Shown one piece after another: positions 45,738 to 54,496 of a stretch of 64,000 nucleotides of DNA (the first letter of the stretch is position 1; each line of letters opens with the position of its first letter). Below the pieces are notes generated by a model. That model worked only from the letters and a program-made list of their open reading frames with translations, was not told the DNA's origin and made no database searches. This DNA is from Clostridium omnivorum (lineage in GTDB: Bacteria > Bacillota > Clostridia > Clostridiales > Clostridiaceae), in the NCBI RefSeq assembly GCF_026012015.1, contig NZ_BRXR01000001.1, forward strand, positions 900,001 through 964,000, in the 5' to 3' direction. Made by a program: the position numbers and the translations under genes.

Positions 45738-46676
45738 TTAGATATGTGCCATTAGATATGCATGTAATTCTGGCAAAATTGATGATAGTGATCCTATAAG
45801 TATAAATAGAATACCAATAAGCATATTAAATGGTATAATTTCATGTAATAAAATCAGAGCAAGAATTGGTGCCAAAATAGGTTTTATGAAAAATACCAAT
45901 GAAGTTATTTGTGCAGATGTCTCTTCCAAAGCTTTGAAGTAACAAGCATATCCTATCCCTGTATTAACAATAAATATATAAAGTAATATAGGTAGTAATT
46001 TTATTGAATATCCTGTAAATAAAGGAATGTTTGTGAATACAGGGAGCCCAATTAAACTAAAATAATTTGCAATAAAGCTATTATGACTTAATGCAATTAA
46101 TACTAACATTTCTAAACTTCCAAATATAAATCCAAAGCAAGTAACTGTTACTCCTCCGTATTTTTCACACATTCTTTTTCCTAAAACCCCATATAAAGCA
46201 AAGGTTAGTGTTGAAGTAATTGTTAGTATAATACCTAATACACTAAGCTTCGTATTTAATGGATTTATAATAATCAAAGTACCGATTATTTCAAGAATCA
46301 ATGAAAGAATATTGTTTTTATTTATAACTTCTCCTGTAAGAAAAAAAGCTAAAATTGTAACAAAAACTGGATTGCAGCTAAATAGAACAGCAACTACTGA
46401 TGCTTTTGTAGTTTGTACTGCCAATTGATATAAGCCCATACTTATAACTATACCTAAAAATCCTAGAAAGGCAAAATAGACTAAATCATTCTTTACAGAT
46501 ATATGTTTTTCTCTCAGCGACTTATGAGTAAATGGAACTAAAAACAAACCGCCTATAAAAAATCTAGTAAAGGTAAGCTGTATTGGATTAAATACACCAG
46601 CCACAAGTTTCAGTACAATTTCCAAGGTACTGAAAATAATTGCTGTTAAAACAACATATATATAACCTTTTTTCAA
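45738..46676 (-). CDS. EamA/DMT family transporter
   Basis: A 312-residue drug/metabolite transporter with ten predicted helices in two EamA repeats (FTRFFIGGLFLVPFTHKSL; ITSLVFFIKPILAPILALILL). Substrate unknown. The frame opens with TTG at 46688, but GGAGGG lies right before the TTG at 46676 (MKKGYIYVV), which is preferred. It follows the thioredoxin-reductase-like gene by about 40 nt on the same strand. Confidence 0.85.
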   Translation of the reverse strand: MKKGYIYVVLTAIIFSTLEIVLKLVAGVFNPIQLTFTRFFIGGLFLVPFTHKSLREKHISVKNDLVYFAFLGFLGIVISMGLYQLAVQTTKASVVAVLFSCNPVFVTILAFFLTGEVINKNNILSLILEIIGTLIIINPLNTKLSVLGIILTITSTLTFALYGVLGKRMCEKYGGVTVTCFGFIFGSLEMLVLIALSHNSFIANYFSLIGLPVFTNIPLFTGYSIKLLPILLYIFIVNTGIGYACYFKALEETSAQITSLVFFIKPILAPILALILLHEIIPFNMLIGILFILIGSLSSILPELHAYLMAHI

Positions 46677-46716
46677 ATTACCCTCCAATATTTAAATAGT
46701 ATCTGCATACAAAGGA

Positions 46717-47583
46717 TCAATATCTATTATTTGAATCTAAATATGATACAGCACTTAACGCCGCAACCAAACCTTCACCAGCTGCCTTCATATATTGATA
46801 AGGCTTTCCAATACAATCTCCTGCTGCAAAACAACCTTTAATATTAGTTTTCATACTTCTATCCACTTTTATATGTCCTTCCTCCATTAAGAGTCCAGGA
46901 ACTAATTGAGCAGGGGATATGCTATCTTTAAGTACAAACACCCCATCTGTATAAATTTCCTTTGATTTCAAGATGAGTTTTTCTACTTTGTTATCTCCTA
47001 TTATTTCAATTGGCTTGTCCTTTACAACTTCTATGTTTTTCCTCAAATTGTAATTACCCTCATACATGGGTATATAATATAGTTTACTAGCTAGTTCACT
47101 TACATAATTTGCTTCTTCCTCAGCTTCCTTATTATATCCAATAACAGTAACTATTCTATCTTTGTATAAAGGAGCATCACAAGTTGCACAGTATCCTACA
47201 CCTCTTCCAAGAAACTCTTCTTCTCCACTTATTGGCTTTGTATATTCTATTCCTGTTGCAATTACAATAGATTTTGCTTCATAGCATATTTCATTTACCA
47301 TAAGAGCAAAATAATCCCCCATAGAATAGATTTCATTTACTCTTTCATTAGTAACGTTTATATCAAATTTTTCTATATGGTTTTGAAAATTATCTTTCAA
47401 TTGTTCCCCAGTTATATCATGAAAGCCTAGATAATTATTTATCTTTGAAGCCTTTATTAATTTACTACTTAAATCCTTATTGCCAAATAATATTATACTT
47501 TTGTTTCTTATTTTAGCATTAATTGCAGCAGATAAACCTGCTGGTCCACTTCCTATAATAGCTATATCATATCTATTTTCCAT
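46717..47583 (-). CDS. Thioredoxin reductase-like flavoprotein, probably ferredoxin-dependent (FFTR)
   Basis: A 288-residue two-domain flavoprotein with FAD motif GSGPAG (11-16), redox-active CATC (Cys132, Cys135) and the C-terminal FAD motif GCFAAGDCIGKPYQYMKAAGEG. The NADPH-binding motif GxGxxA is replaced by GYNKEAEEEA and the HRRxxxR segment is absent. These are the features of the clostridial ferredoxin-dependent flavin thioredoxin reductases, which take electrons from ferredoxin instead of NADPH. Two thioredoxin-like genes occur at 51346 and 56428 on the same strand. Confidence 0.85.
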   Translation of the reverse strand: MENRYDIAIIGSGPAGLSAAINAKIRNKSIILFGNKDLSSKLIKASKINNYLGFHDITGEQLKDNFQNHIEKFDINVTNERVNEIYSMGDYFALMVNEICYEAKSIVIATGIEYTKPISGEEEFLGRGVGYCATCDAPLYKDRIVTVIGYNKEAEEEANYVSELASKLYYIPMYEGNYNLRKNIEVVKDKPIEIIGDNKVEKLILKSKEIYTDGVFVLKDSISPAQLVPGLLMEEGHIKVDRSMKTNIKGCFAAGDCIGKPYQYMKAAGEGLVAALSAVSYLDSNNRY

Positions 47584-47620
47584 TTTCTATCTCCTTATTC
47601 TTATAGTTTATTACATTAAA

Positions 47621-47660
47621 GAACTAGGCTATAAGTTTGCAGGAACTCACAGCCTAGTCT
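47621..47660 (-). terminator. Possible terminator after the 154-residue lipoprotein gene
   Basis: ACTAGGCT and AGCCTAGT with partial inner pairing; weak T-run (TTCTTT) on the minus strand. Confidence 0.5.
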
Positions 47661-47720
47661 TACCATTTAGATAATAAAAGTATATATACTATAATATTAC
47701 CACTATCCTTTATAGCTTTA

Positions 47721-48185
47721 TTATTTTAGATCCTTGAATATTTTTATAATTTTATCTTTGTCAGGATGCTTGCCATAGTCCATAATTACTAGGTTATTAT
47801 TTATTATAGCATCCACTTCCATAGGACTACTCTGTAAATCCAGCTTCATCTTCTCTGATTCTTTTGCCATTTTTATATTGTTTACTGCTACTGGCTGTTT
47901 GCTTTTTAAGTCCATGATATATACTCCAATACCAGTACCATTTATCTTATATTCGTATCCTTCTTTTTCTCCGATACAACCAGCCATAGCATCTCCCTTT
48001 TCAACTTTAAGACCCTCTTTTTTTAAGGCATCTACAAATGTATCAAAAGTAAAATTTTTAACCTCGGCTGAAGTACCTGTCTTCGCAGTATCTGTTGTCT
48101 TAGTATCTGCACTAGTATTGCTTGTACATCCCACCATAGAAATAAGCATTATAGCAACAATAATTGTACTTAATATTTTTTTCAT
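47721..48185 (-). CDS. Small lipoprotein of unknown function
   Basis: 154 residues with lipobox SMVGC (Cys at 20), a Thr-rich linker and a compact domain (about 45-154) of alpha/beta character (FTFDTFVDALKKEGLKVEKG; DAIINNNLVIMDYGKHPDKDKIIKIF). It contains one further Cys (MAGCIG). No family recognised. It lies between the M16C peptidase and the flavoprotein gene on the same strand, with an AGGGT ribosome site. Confidence 0.7.
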   Translation of the reverse strand: MKKILSTIIVAIMLISMVGCTSNTSADTKTTDTAKTGTSAEVKNFTFDTFVDALKKEGLKVEKGDAMAGCIGEKEGYEYKINGTGIGVYIMDLKSKQPVAVNNIKMAKESEKMKLDLQSSPMEVDAIINNNLVIMDYGKHPDKDKIIKIFKDLK

Positions 48186-48277
48186 AAAAAACCCTCCAAA
48201 TATTTATTAATAATTAATATAATTCTTTATTTCATAGATTTTTTTAAGGCTTCCTGCACAACCTTAATCATTTTTCC

Positions 48278-51199
48278 TTATGAGAAAAGATTCTTAACTT
48301 TATCAAAAACATGCTTTTCAGATTCTATTTTTTCTTCATTTCCCACTGTACATATATTCCTTTGCTTTAAAACAGCTTTCATAAGAGAAGAAAGTGATAT
48401 TAACGTATTTTTTGTAGTTCCAAGCACTTCATCTCTTTCCTTCTGGATATCTTTTTCAGTAATTCCCGACATATAACAGCTAAAAGAATGAGCACCCTTA
48501 GAATAAGGAGTCATAGGCATATCAAGCTCCTTGACTGCTCCAATTATATAACGTACAATATCCTTTTCATCAATATCGAGATTCCTTAAAAATTCAGGTA
48601 TATGCTCATATACTTCATATGTCTTAGCGAGATTTGAATCTCTGTAAGACACAATATAAGCATTTCCACTTTCCATAAAGTTGATAAAACAACCATATGC
48701 ACCGCCTTTTTCTCTAATGTTCAGCCACAAATAATCGTAGCTTAAAAGAACCTTTAGAACCTTTAGAGCGCCAGTATATAAAAATTCACTTTTATAATTT
48801 CCAGACTGTGCTACATATTGTACAGAGGATGCCATTTTAAATCCTTCATTAAGCCTTACAGGTACAAATTTAAAAGGCTCTTCTTGTATTTCATCAGTGT
48901 AAAGTTTTGTTTTAAAGCTAATTACTTGCTCTTCCAAATCTTTATAACCTTCTGCTTCAGAGGTATAGCTTATAGTCATATTCTCCTGTCTAAATATATA
49001 TTTCATAAGTTCTTTCAGATTTTTAGCAATAAGCTCCTTTTTATTTTCAAAGTCCTTTTCCATATCTTCTATAAAGTGATAGAAGTATATTCCGCTTACC
49101 ATCTCCTCATAATACGAAATAGCTGAATTATATGAAAGGCTTCTTAGCACAGCTGCCATATGACTGGAGTTTTGAAGCCAAGATTGAAGCTGAGACTTTA
49201 TATCAGAAATAATCTCATAAAGCCTTTTGCTATTGTCCATTTTGGAAGTACCAATTATCTCAGATATTACTTCAAAAGCAAAACCAAGCTTTTCATACAA
49301 AACTTTAGTATTTATCTCAAATGCGGCCTTAAAGCCATCCTTTTCTTTGGAATTAGGATAAAACTTAAGATATGCACTAATTCCCCCAGTATTCATATTT
49401 ATAATATTCGAAAGCTGTAAATAGTTATGTTTTTCAGTATTAACAGCACCTAAAACCTGTCTCATTATTCCCATATAAGGGATAAGCACAGAAGGAATAT
49501 TTTTAATATCAAAGGACAATTTTAGATATCCTATTCCATTTGTAAAAATATCATGGTGTACTATAGTCATTCCTTCTAATTTGCGAATGTTTTGGTACAG
49601 AGGCTGTGCCTTAGGGTTTATATCTTCTACAGAAAGCATAGGTATGGCCTCAATATCTTCTCTTTTTGAGGATGAATTCTGATATTCTTTAAGCTTAAGG
49701 GTGTTATCTATAAGCTGTTCTATTTCCTTTTCTGAAAGGCTTTTTTTGTATAAATCAAGCTTTTCTTTCAGTTCTTTTTCTTTTTTTGCCATAAGTCCCT
49801 TTTGCGGAATCACCTGAACAAGAGAACTGTGAGGATTGTTTAGGATATACTTTTCAATCAAACTCTCAAAATATCCTTCATGAACCTTTTTCTTAAGATT
49901 TATAAATACTTTATTGAATTTGAGATGCTCAAAAGGATGTTTGTCATCATACAACCAGCTATTATATACTTGATATGCATATGCCAGTCCTTTAGGCGTT
50001 CTTCCGAAATCTGCCTCTTTATATTGGAATTCAAACATATTTATAGCAGCATTAAGAGTATCTCTATCAATTCCATTTTTCACAATTTCCTTGAGAGTCT
50101 CTTTTATTGTATTTGAAAAGCACACCTTACTTTCTTGGTTACTATTTCTAGCTATAATGCTAAATGTAGGCTGTTGTATGGAGGAGCCATAATCTCCCTC
50201 AACCGCCTTAGCTATTCCTTTATCCAATATAGCTTGTTTAAGTTTCGCACCGTTAGCACCTAAAATAGAGTAATTTAATATATCAAAAGCGATGGCAAGC
50301 TCATTATCACTTGAGTCTCCTATTACTACATTGTAGGAAAGATAAGTATTATCTTTTTCAAACTCATCATCTCCAATAGGATAATAAAGAGTAGATTCAG
50401 ACATAGCATTAAAAGGAGCCTGTATAGGTATTTCTGAGTCTATGTTTGCCTTTTCATATTTGCTTAAGTAGTTTTCATCAAGCCATTTGAGTCTTTCTTC
50501 AATATCCATATCTCCATATAGATAAATATAGCTATTTGAAGGGTGGTAATATCTACTATGAAAGTCCAAAACCTCTTCATAGCTTAAATCTGTAATAAAA
50601 TCCGGATCTCCACCTGAAACATGAGAATAAGGTGTATTGGGGAGTAGCGACTTTAGATTTTCTCGATAAAGTGCTGAATCTGGAGATGAAAAAACACCTT
50701 TCATCTCGTTATAAACTACTCCGTTATACATTAAATCAGAGTCGCGGGAATTTAGTTGATAGTTCCATCCCTCTTGAAGAAATATTTCTTTGCTTTCGTA
50801 AATATTTGTTCTAAACACAGCATCTGTATATACACTCATCAAATTTATAAAATCGCTGTCATTGCAGCTTGCAATAGGATAAATTGTCTTATCCGGAAAT
50901 GTCATTGCATTTAAAAAGGTATTCATAGAGCCTTTATTAAGTTCAACAAAGGTACTTTTAGCAGGATATTTCTTAGAACCGCATAGCACAGAGTGCTCCA
51001 AAATATGTGGAATGCCCTTGCTGTTTTCTGGTGGAGTTCTAAATCCTATTGAAAACACTTTATTTTCATCATCACAGGAAATAACAACTATTCTAGCTCC
51101 TGTTTTTATATGCTCAATTAAATAGGCTTCTGCCTTCAACTCCTCTATTGTCTGCTTTTCATGTATTTTATAAGCTTTTAGCTCATGTAGATCTTTCAT
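48278..51199 (-). CDS. M16C family zinc metallopeptidase (presequence-protease type)
   Basis: A 973-residue intracellular peptidase like PreP/Cym1, which folds into a closed chamber and degrades peptides of up to about 60 residues. The inverted zinc motif HILEH (His65, Glu68, His69) and downstream YNEMKGVFSSPDSALY are present; the M16C linker helices (about 480-520) join two halves. No signal peptide. Ribosome site AAGGAGG. It is the last gene of a same-strand series: thioredoxin, two ABC exporters, PPIase, thioredoxin, peptidase. Confidence 0.92.
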   Translation of the reverse strand: MKDLHELKAYKIHEKQTIEELKAEAYLIEHIKTGARIVVISCDDENKVFSIGFRTPPENSKGIPHILEHSVLCGSKKYPAKSTFVELNKGSMNTFLNAMTFPDKTIYPIASCNDSDFINLMSVYTDAVFRTNIYESKEIFLQEGWNYQLNSRDSDLMYNGVVYNEMKGVFSSPDSALYRENLKSLLPNTPYSHVSGGDPDFITDLSYEEVLDFHSRYYHPSNSYIYLYGDMDIEERLKWLDENYLSKYEKANIDSEIPIQAPFNAMSESTLYYPIGDDEFEKDNTYLSYNVVIGDSSDNELAIAFDILNYSILGANGAKLKQAILDKGIAKAVEGDYGSSIQQPTFSIIARNSNQESKVCFSNTIKETLKEIVKNGIDRDTLNAAINMFEFQYKEADFGRTPKGLAYAYQVYNSWLYDDKHPFEHLKFNKVFINLKKKVHEGYFESLIEKYILNNPHSSLVQVIPQKGLMAKKEKELKEKLDLYKKSLSEKEIEQLIDNTLKLKEYQNSSSKREDIEAIPMLSVEDINPKAQPLYQNIRKLEGMTIVHHDIFTNGIGYLKLSFDIKNIPSVLIPYMGIMRQVLGAVNTEKHNYLQLSNIINMNTGGISAYLKFYPNSKEKDGFKAAFEINTKVLYEKLGFAFEVISEIIGTSKMDNSKRLYEIISDIKSQLQSWLQNSSHMAAVLRSLSYNSAISYYEEMVSGIYFYHFIEDMEKDFENKKELIAKNLKELMKYIFRQENMTISYTSEAEGYKDLEEQVISFKTKLYTDEIQEEPFKFVPVRLNEGFKMASSVQYVAQSGNYKSEFLYTGALKVLKVLLSYDYLWLNIREKGGAYGCFINFMESGNAYIVSYRDSNLAKTYEVYEHIPEFLRNLDIDEKDIVRYIIGAVKELDMPMTPYSKGAHSFSCYMSGITEKDIQKERDEVLGTTKNTLISLSSLMKAVLKQRNICTVGNEEKIESEKHVFDKVKNLFS

Positions 51200-51345
51200 A
51201 TTGCACCTCCTTTAGGTAATTTTTGAATAAAACAACAAATATTCTTTATTTAAAATGATAATCTATTTTCATAAGCACTAATTGATAACAGATTATCTAA
51301 ATAATTCAAATTAAACCTATAAATACACTCTAATAACTTCTTTTA

Positions 51346-51660
51346 TTAATATAAAAATTCTCCTATTTTACTCTTTACTTCTTTCTCCGACAAAACGCCT
51401 GTATGCCTTTCAATCATTTCTCCATTATTCATAAAAAACACCGTAGGCACCCCAAATATTTTATTTTTCTTTGCTAATTTAGGATATTTTGTAGTATTCA
51501 CCTTCACAATATTTACAAAAGGGAGCTCATATTCTATTTCAACTAAAATCTCTGAAAACGTCTTGCAAGGCACACAAGTTTCGGAAAAGAAATCTACAAT
51601 AACAAATCCTTCTTTGATAAGCTCACCATAATTTTCAGCTGTTGCTAATTGAGTTGCCAT
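51346..51660 (-). CDS. Thioredoxin-like protein with CVPC active site
   Basis: A 104-residue thioredoxin-fold protein with active site FSETCVPCKTF (Cys29, Cys32) in place of the usual WCGPC, and the cis-proline loop GVPTVFF. The missing Trp and Gly predict an altered redox potential. Clearly paralogous to the protein at 56428 (shared EGFVIVD, VKVNTT and GFM/GVL...KIGxxLY). It starts 2 nt after the PPIase gene and was probably translated with it. Confidence 0.88.
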   Translation of the reverse strand: MATQLATAENYGELIKEGFVIVDFFSETCVPCKTFSEILVEIEYELPFVNIVKVNTTKYPKLAKKNKIFGVPTVFFMNNGEMIERHTGVLSEKEVKSKIGEFLY

Positions 51661-51662
51661 AA

Positions 51663-52610
51663 TTATACCTCCTGATATCTTTCCCTATAGTATTCTCTTA
51701 TTATATTTCTGTAATGGCCTGTATAATGACCTGTTTCATAATACTCAAACGTCATTGCTTTATAAGCATCTTCTGGTTTAATATGATACATTTTACAAAA
51801 GTCCTCTGTGTCTTTATCATATTTCTCCTGTGATACTTTATAACCATCCTTTTCTGCATTTTTAATTCCAAGAAGAAGCACAGGTAGTTGGTCTTTTGAT
51901 AAACCATTTACCATCTTTAAGAACTCATCATAGCTTCTGACAGGTATCTTTCCATTAAAATCCTCAGGTGTCATTTTTTCAAGAGTCAAGCCTTCAAGCT
52001 CACAAAACACTCTTGCCTTATGAATTTCAAGTTCACTTAAATATTGTATGTCCTCTTCATTAATATCAAACTTACTCTTTGCAATAACCTGATTTATAAC
52101 ATTTTCTATGAGCTTATAAGATTTATTATCAATGGCTTTATTTTTTTCGTCTTTATAAAGTTGTTCAAGATATTCCGTTAAAGATTTCACGCTAGTTATA
52201 TTATCAATTTTCTCTTTCTGAACCATCTCATCCGTCAAATCAGGCAGCACACTTCTTTTCACATTTATTACATCAATACTGACCCGCTCATTATCTGCAC
52301 CAATAGTTTTATTTTCACCTATTTTCATTCCTATAAGTGCCATTTCTATTTCCCTTTTAAAAAGCCCCAGACCTGCATTTATACTTACATTTTCCTTGTT
52401 AAATTTAGGATTTATACTTTTCAAAGAACATACTACAATATCTCCTTCTTTTACTTCCTTCACTTCTTGAACTATTTTGTTCTTTTTCCTTATACGAAGG
52501 ATTTCCTTTTCAATAAACTTTTTATCAACCTCATATGTAAAATCTTCTCCTGATACATCCGCTTCTCTAAAATCAAATTCCTTTATTACTCTTGACTTTA
52601 AGTCTTTCAT
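51663..52610 (-). CDS. Trigger factor-like protein without the ribosome-binding domain
   Basis: A 315-residue protein with a reduced FKBP-type PPIase domain (about 45-115; EGDIVVCSLKSIN, ALIGMKIGENKTI) and the helical C-terminal trigger-factor domain (about 120-315; LPDLTDEMVQK). The N-terminal ribosome-docking domain with its GFRxGKxP signature is missing, so it cannot be the normal ribosome-bound trigger factor. Probably a dedicated folding helper for a product of this operon. AAGGAG precedes the ATG. Confidence 0.75.
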   Translation of the reverse strand: MKDLKSRVIKEFDFREADVSGEDFTYEVDKKFIEKEILRIRKKNKIVQEVKEVKEGDIVVCSLKSINPKFNKENVSINAGLGLFKREIEMALIGMKIGENKTIGADNERVSIDVINVKRSVLPDLTDEMVQKEKIDNITSVKSLTEYLEQLYKDEKNKAIDNKSYKLIENVINQVIAKSKFDINEEDIQYLSELEIHKARVFCELEGLTLEKMTPEDFNGKIPVRSYDEFLKMVNGLSKDQLPVLLLGIKNAEKDGYKVSQEKYDKDTEDFCKMYHIKPEDAYKAMTFEYYETGHYTGHYRNIIREYYRERYQEV

Positions 52611-52747
52611 ATAAATATCTCCTTATATATATTAATTTCTGCCTTTATTACATAAATGCTTATCACAACGTACTAAAGACCAAGATGGAAATTTGAAATT
52701 CCATGCAGCTATTTTTCTCAATATAAAATAACTGCACAGATTTTCAT

Positions 52748-54496
52748 TTATTTTATATGTTGAAGGGCTATAAATTTTTGGAAGCTTGGGCTTACTGAAA
52801 GAGCCTCCTCGTAGCTTCCTTCAGCTTCAACAGAGCCATCTTTTACAACTACTATATGATCTGCATCCTTCACTAAATCCATATCATGACTTATCATTAT
52901 GGTAGTTCGACCCTCCATAAGGTTTCTTATGGCCTTAATTACATCTTGGCGACATATTATGTCAAGGCTGCTTGTAGTTTCATCCAATAGCAGGTAATCT
53001 GGATCCTTCATTATTACTCTGGCAATGGCAATTCTCTGCTTCTCTCCGCCTGACATTTTGGAATTAACTTGGCTGACATAGGTATCAAAGCCGTCCTCAA
53101 GCTCCATTATAAAATCATAAGCGTTGGCAAGCTTTGCAGCCCTTATTATCTCTTCCTCAGAATAGTCATGATTTGTCCCATATGCTATATTATCCCTTAT
53201 AGTTCCTGATATAAGATGGCTGTTTTGAGAAACATAGCCTATAGATGCTCTCCATTCATCAAGCTTAATATCTAAAATACTATCATTACCAAAGCATACT
53301 TCTCCTTGCTGAGGATTATAAAACCTTTCAATAAGCTTGAATATGGTAGTCTTACCGCTTCCATTTGAACCTAATACCACAGTCTTCTTATTCTTTGGTA
53401 TAGTAAAATCAATGCCATGAAGAATAGCATTTTCGTTATCATAGGAAAATACAACATCTTTAAAATTTATATCCTCATCGGGCCTATTCATAGAGATTTT
53501 CCCATCTGTAACTTCATTTTCAAGCTCCATAAGGGCAGCTATCTTAGCCGTAGCGCCATGTGAACCCTTAATATTCTGCCACTGTGTAACTATTTCAAAA
53601 AAGGAAGGAAGAAGTATTGATGAGTAAGAATAGAAATCCACCAAGCCACTTATCTCCATCTGTCCCCTTCTTACATAAAGGGCTCCTCCTGCAAAAACAA
53701 TTATCATAATGGCATATTGAGTAATATACCCGATAGGAACCTGCAGTGAACCAAGCACTGCACTTACTAAATCGGCCTTGTATTTTTCCTGACTAGCCTT
53801 AATTCCAGCTTCATATTCTTCATTTTCCATACTTGTTGATTTAATATAGTAAACATTGGATAATCTTTCCCCAAAATAACTTGTTATTAATGATATAGCA
53901 CTTTGAACGATTAAATTAATCTTATAGGAGAATTTTCCTATTATAGCAATGACTATTAAGGCTACAGGAGCTACAAACAAAATTAATTTTGCTAAATCAG
54001 AATATATTTCATTCATCTTTGTATATGCAATAATGAGTCCATAACATGACGCAAAGAATGATATAACACTTGCAGGAGCTGATACGGCCTTTTCTGCATC
54101 AGAGGTTATACGGGAAACAAAACTCTGTGGATCTTCCTTATCATATTCAGCCACTGGCATTCTCAAAAGTTTTGCCCATACTTTTTTTCTAATATTTCTA
54201 TTGGTAATCATGCTGCAAAAGCCCCAAACAAGATTGTACGTCAAGCTAACCAAGGCAGCTGCTACAGTCCAAAATAGGAAGCCCTTAAGGAAACCTGCCT
54301 TTGCTATATCACCTTTATTTATAGCAGCTGTGTAGGGTACAATCATGAGGTTAACCTTTGTTATTCCGAAGCCCATAATCGCTGTGGCTATAAAAAGATG
54401 CCATGGCATATTTACTTTTGTATAGAACTTCAAAAAAGCTTTCCATGAAGTTTTAGCCTTTTTAGTATTTTTATTTGCATTTTCTATTTTTCTCAT
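52748..54496 (-). CDS. ABC exporter half-transporter B
   Basis: 582 residues: six membrane helices (about 35-310) and an ATPase domain with Walker A GSNGSGKTT, signature MSGGEKQRIAIAR, Walker B YLLLDETTSSLD and H-loop ISHDMD. It overlaps the stop of the partner gene by 4 nt, so the two form a heterodimeric exporter. No peptidase C39 domain and no amino-terminal double-glycine protease, so leader cleavage would need another enzyme. Substrate unknown. Confidence 0.9.
   Translation of the reverse strand: MRKIENANKNTKKAKTSWKAFLKFYTKVNMPWHLFIATAIMGFGITKVNLMIVPYTAAINKGDIAKAGFLKGFLFWTVAAALVSLTYNLVWGFCSMITNRNIRKKVWAKLLRMPVAEYDKEDPQSFVSRITSDAEKAVSAPASVISFFASCYGLIIAYTKMNEIYSDLAKLILFVAPVALIVIAIIGKFSYKINLIVQSAISLITSYFGERLSNVYYIKSTSMENEEYEAGIKASQEKYKADLVSAVLGSLQVPIGYITQYAIMIIVFAGGALYVRRGQMEISGLVDFYSYSSILLPSFFEIVTQWQNIKGSHGATAKIAALMELENEVTDGKISMNRPDEDINFKDVVFSYDNENAILHGIDFTIPKNKKTVVLGSNGSGKTTIFKLIERFYNPQQGEVCFGNDSILDIKLDEWRASIGYVSQNSHLISGTIRDNIAYGTNHDYSEEEIIRAAKLANAYDFIMELEDGFDTYVSQVNSKMSGGEKQRIAIARVIMKDPDYLLLDETTSSLDIICRQDVIKAIRNLMEGRTTIMISHDMDLVKDADHIVVVKDGSVEAEGSYEEALSVSPSFQKFIALQHIK

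Noticed and set aside
52611-52747. Peptide precursor gene between the ABC exporter and the PPIase
   Set aside because: Only very short frames without ribosome sites; the region is mainly hairpin-forming sequence.
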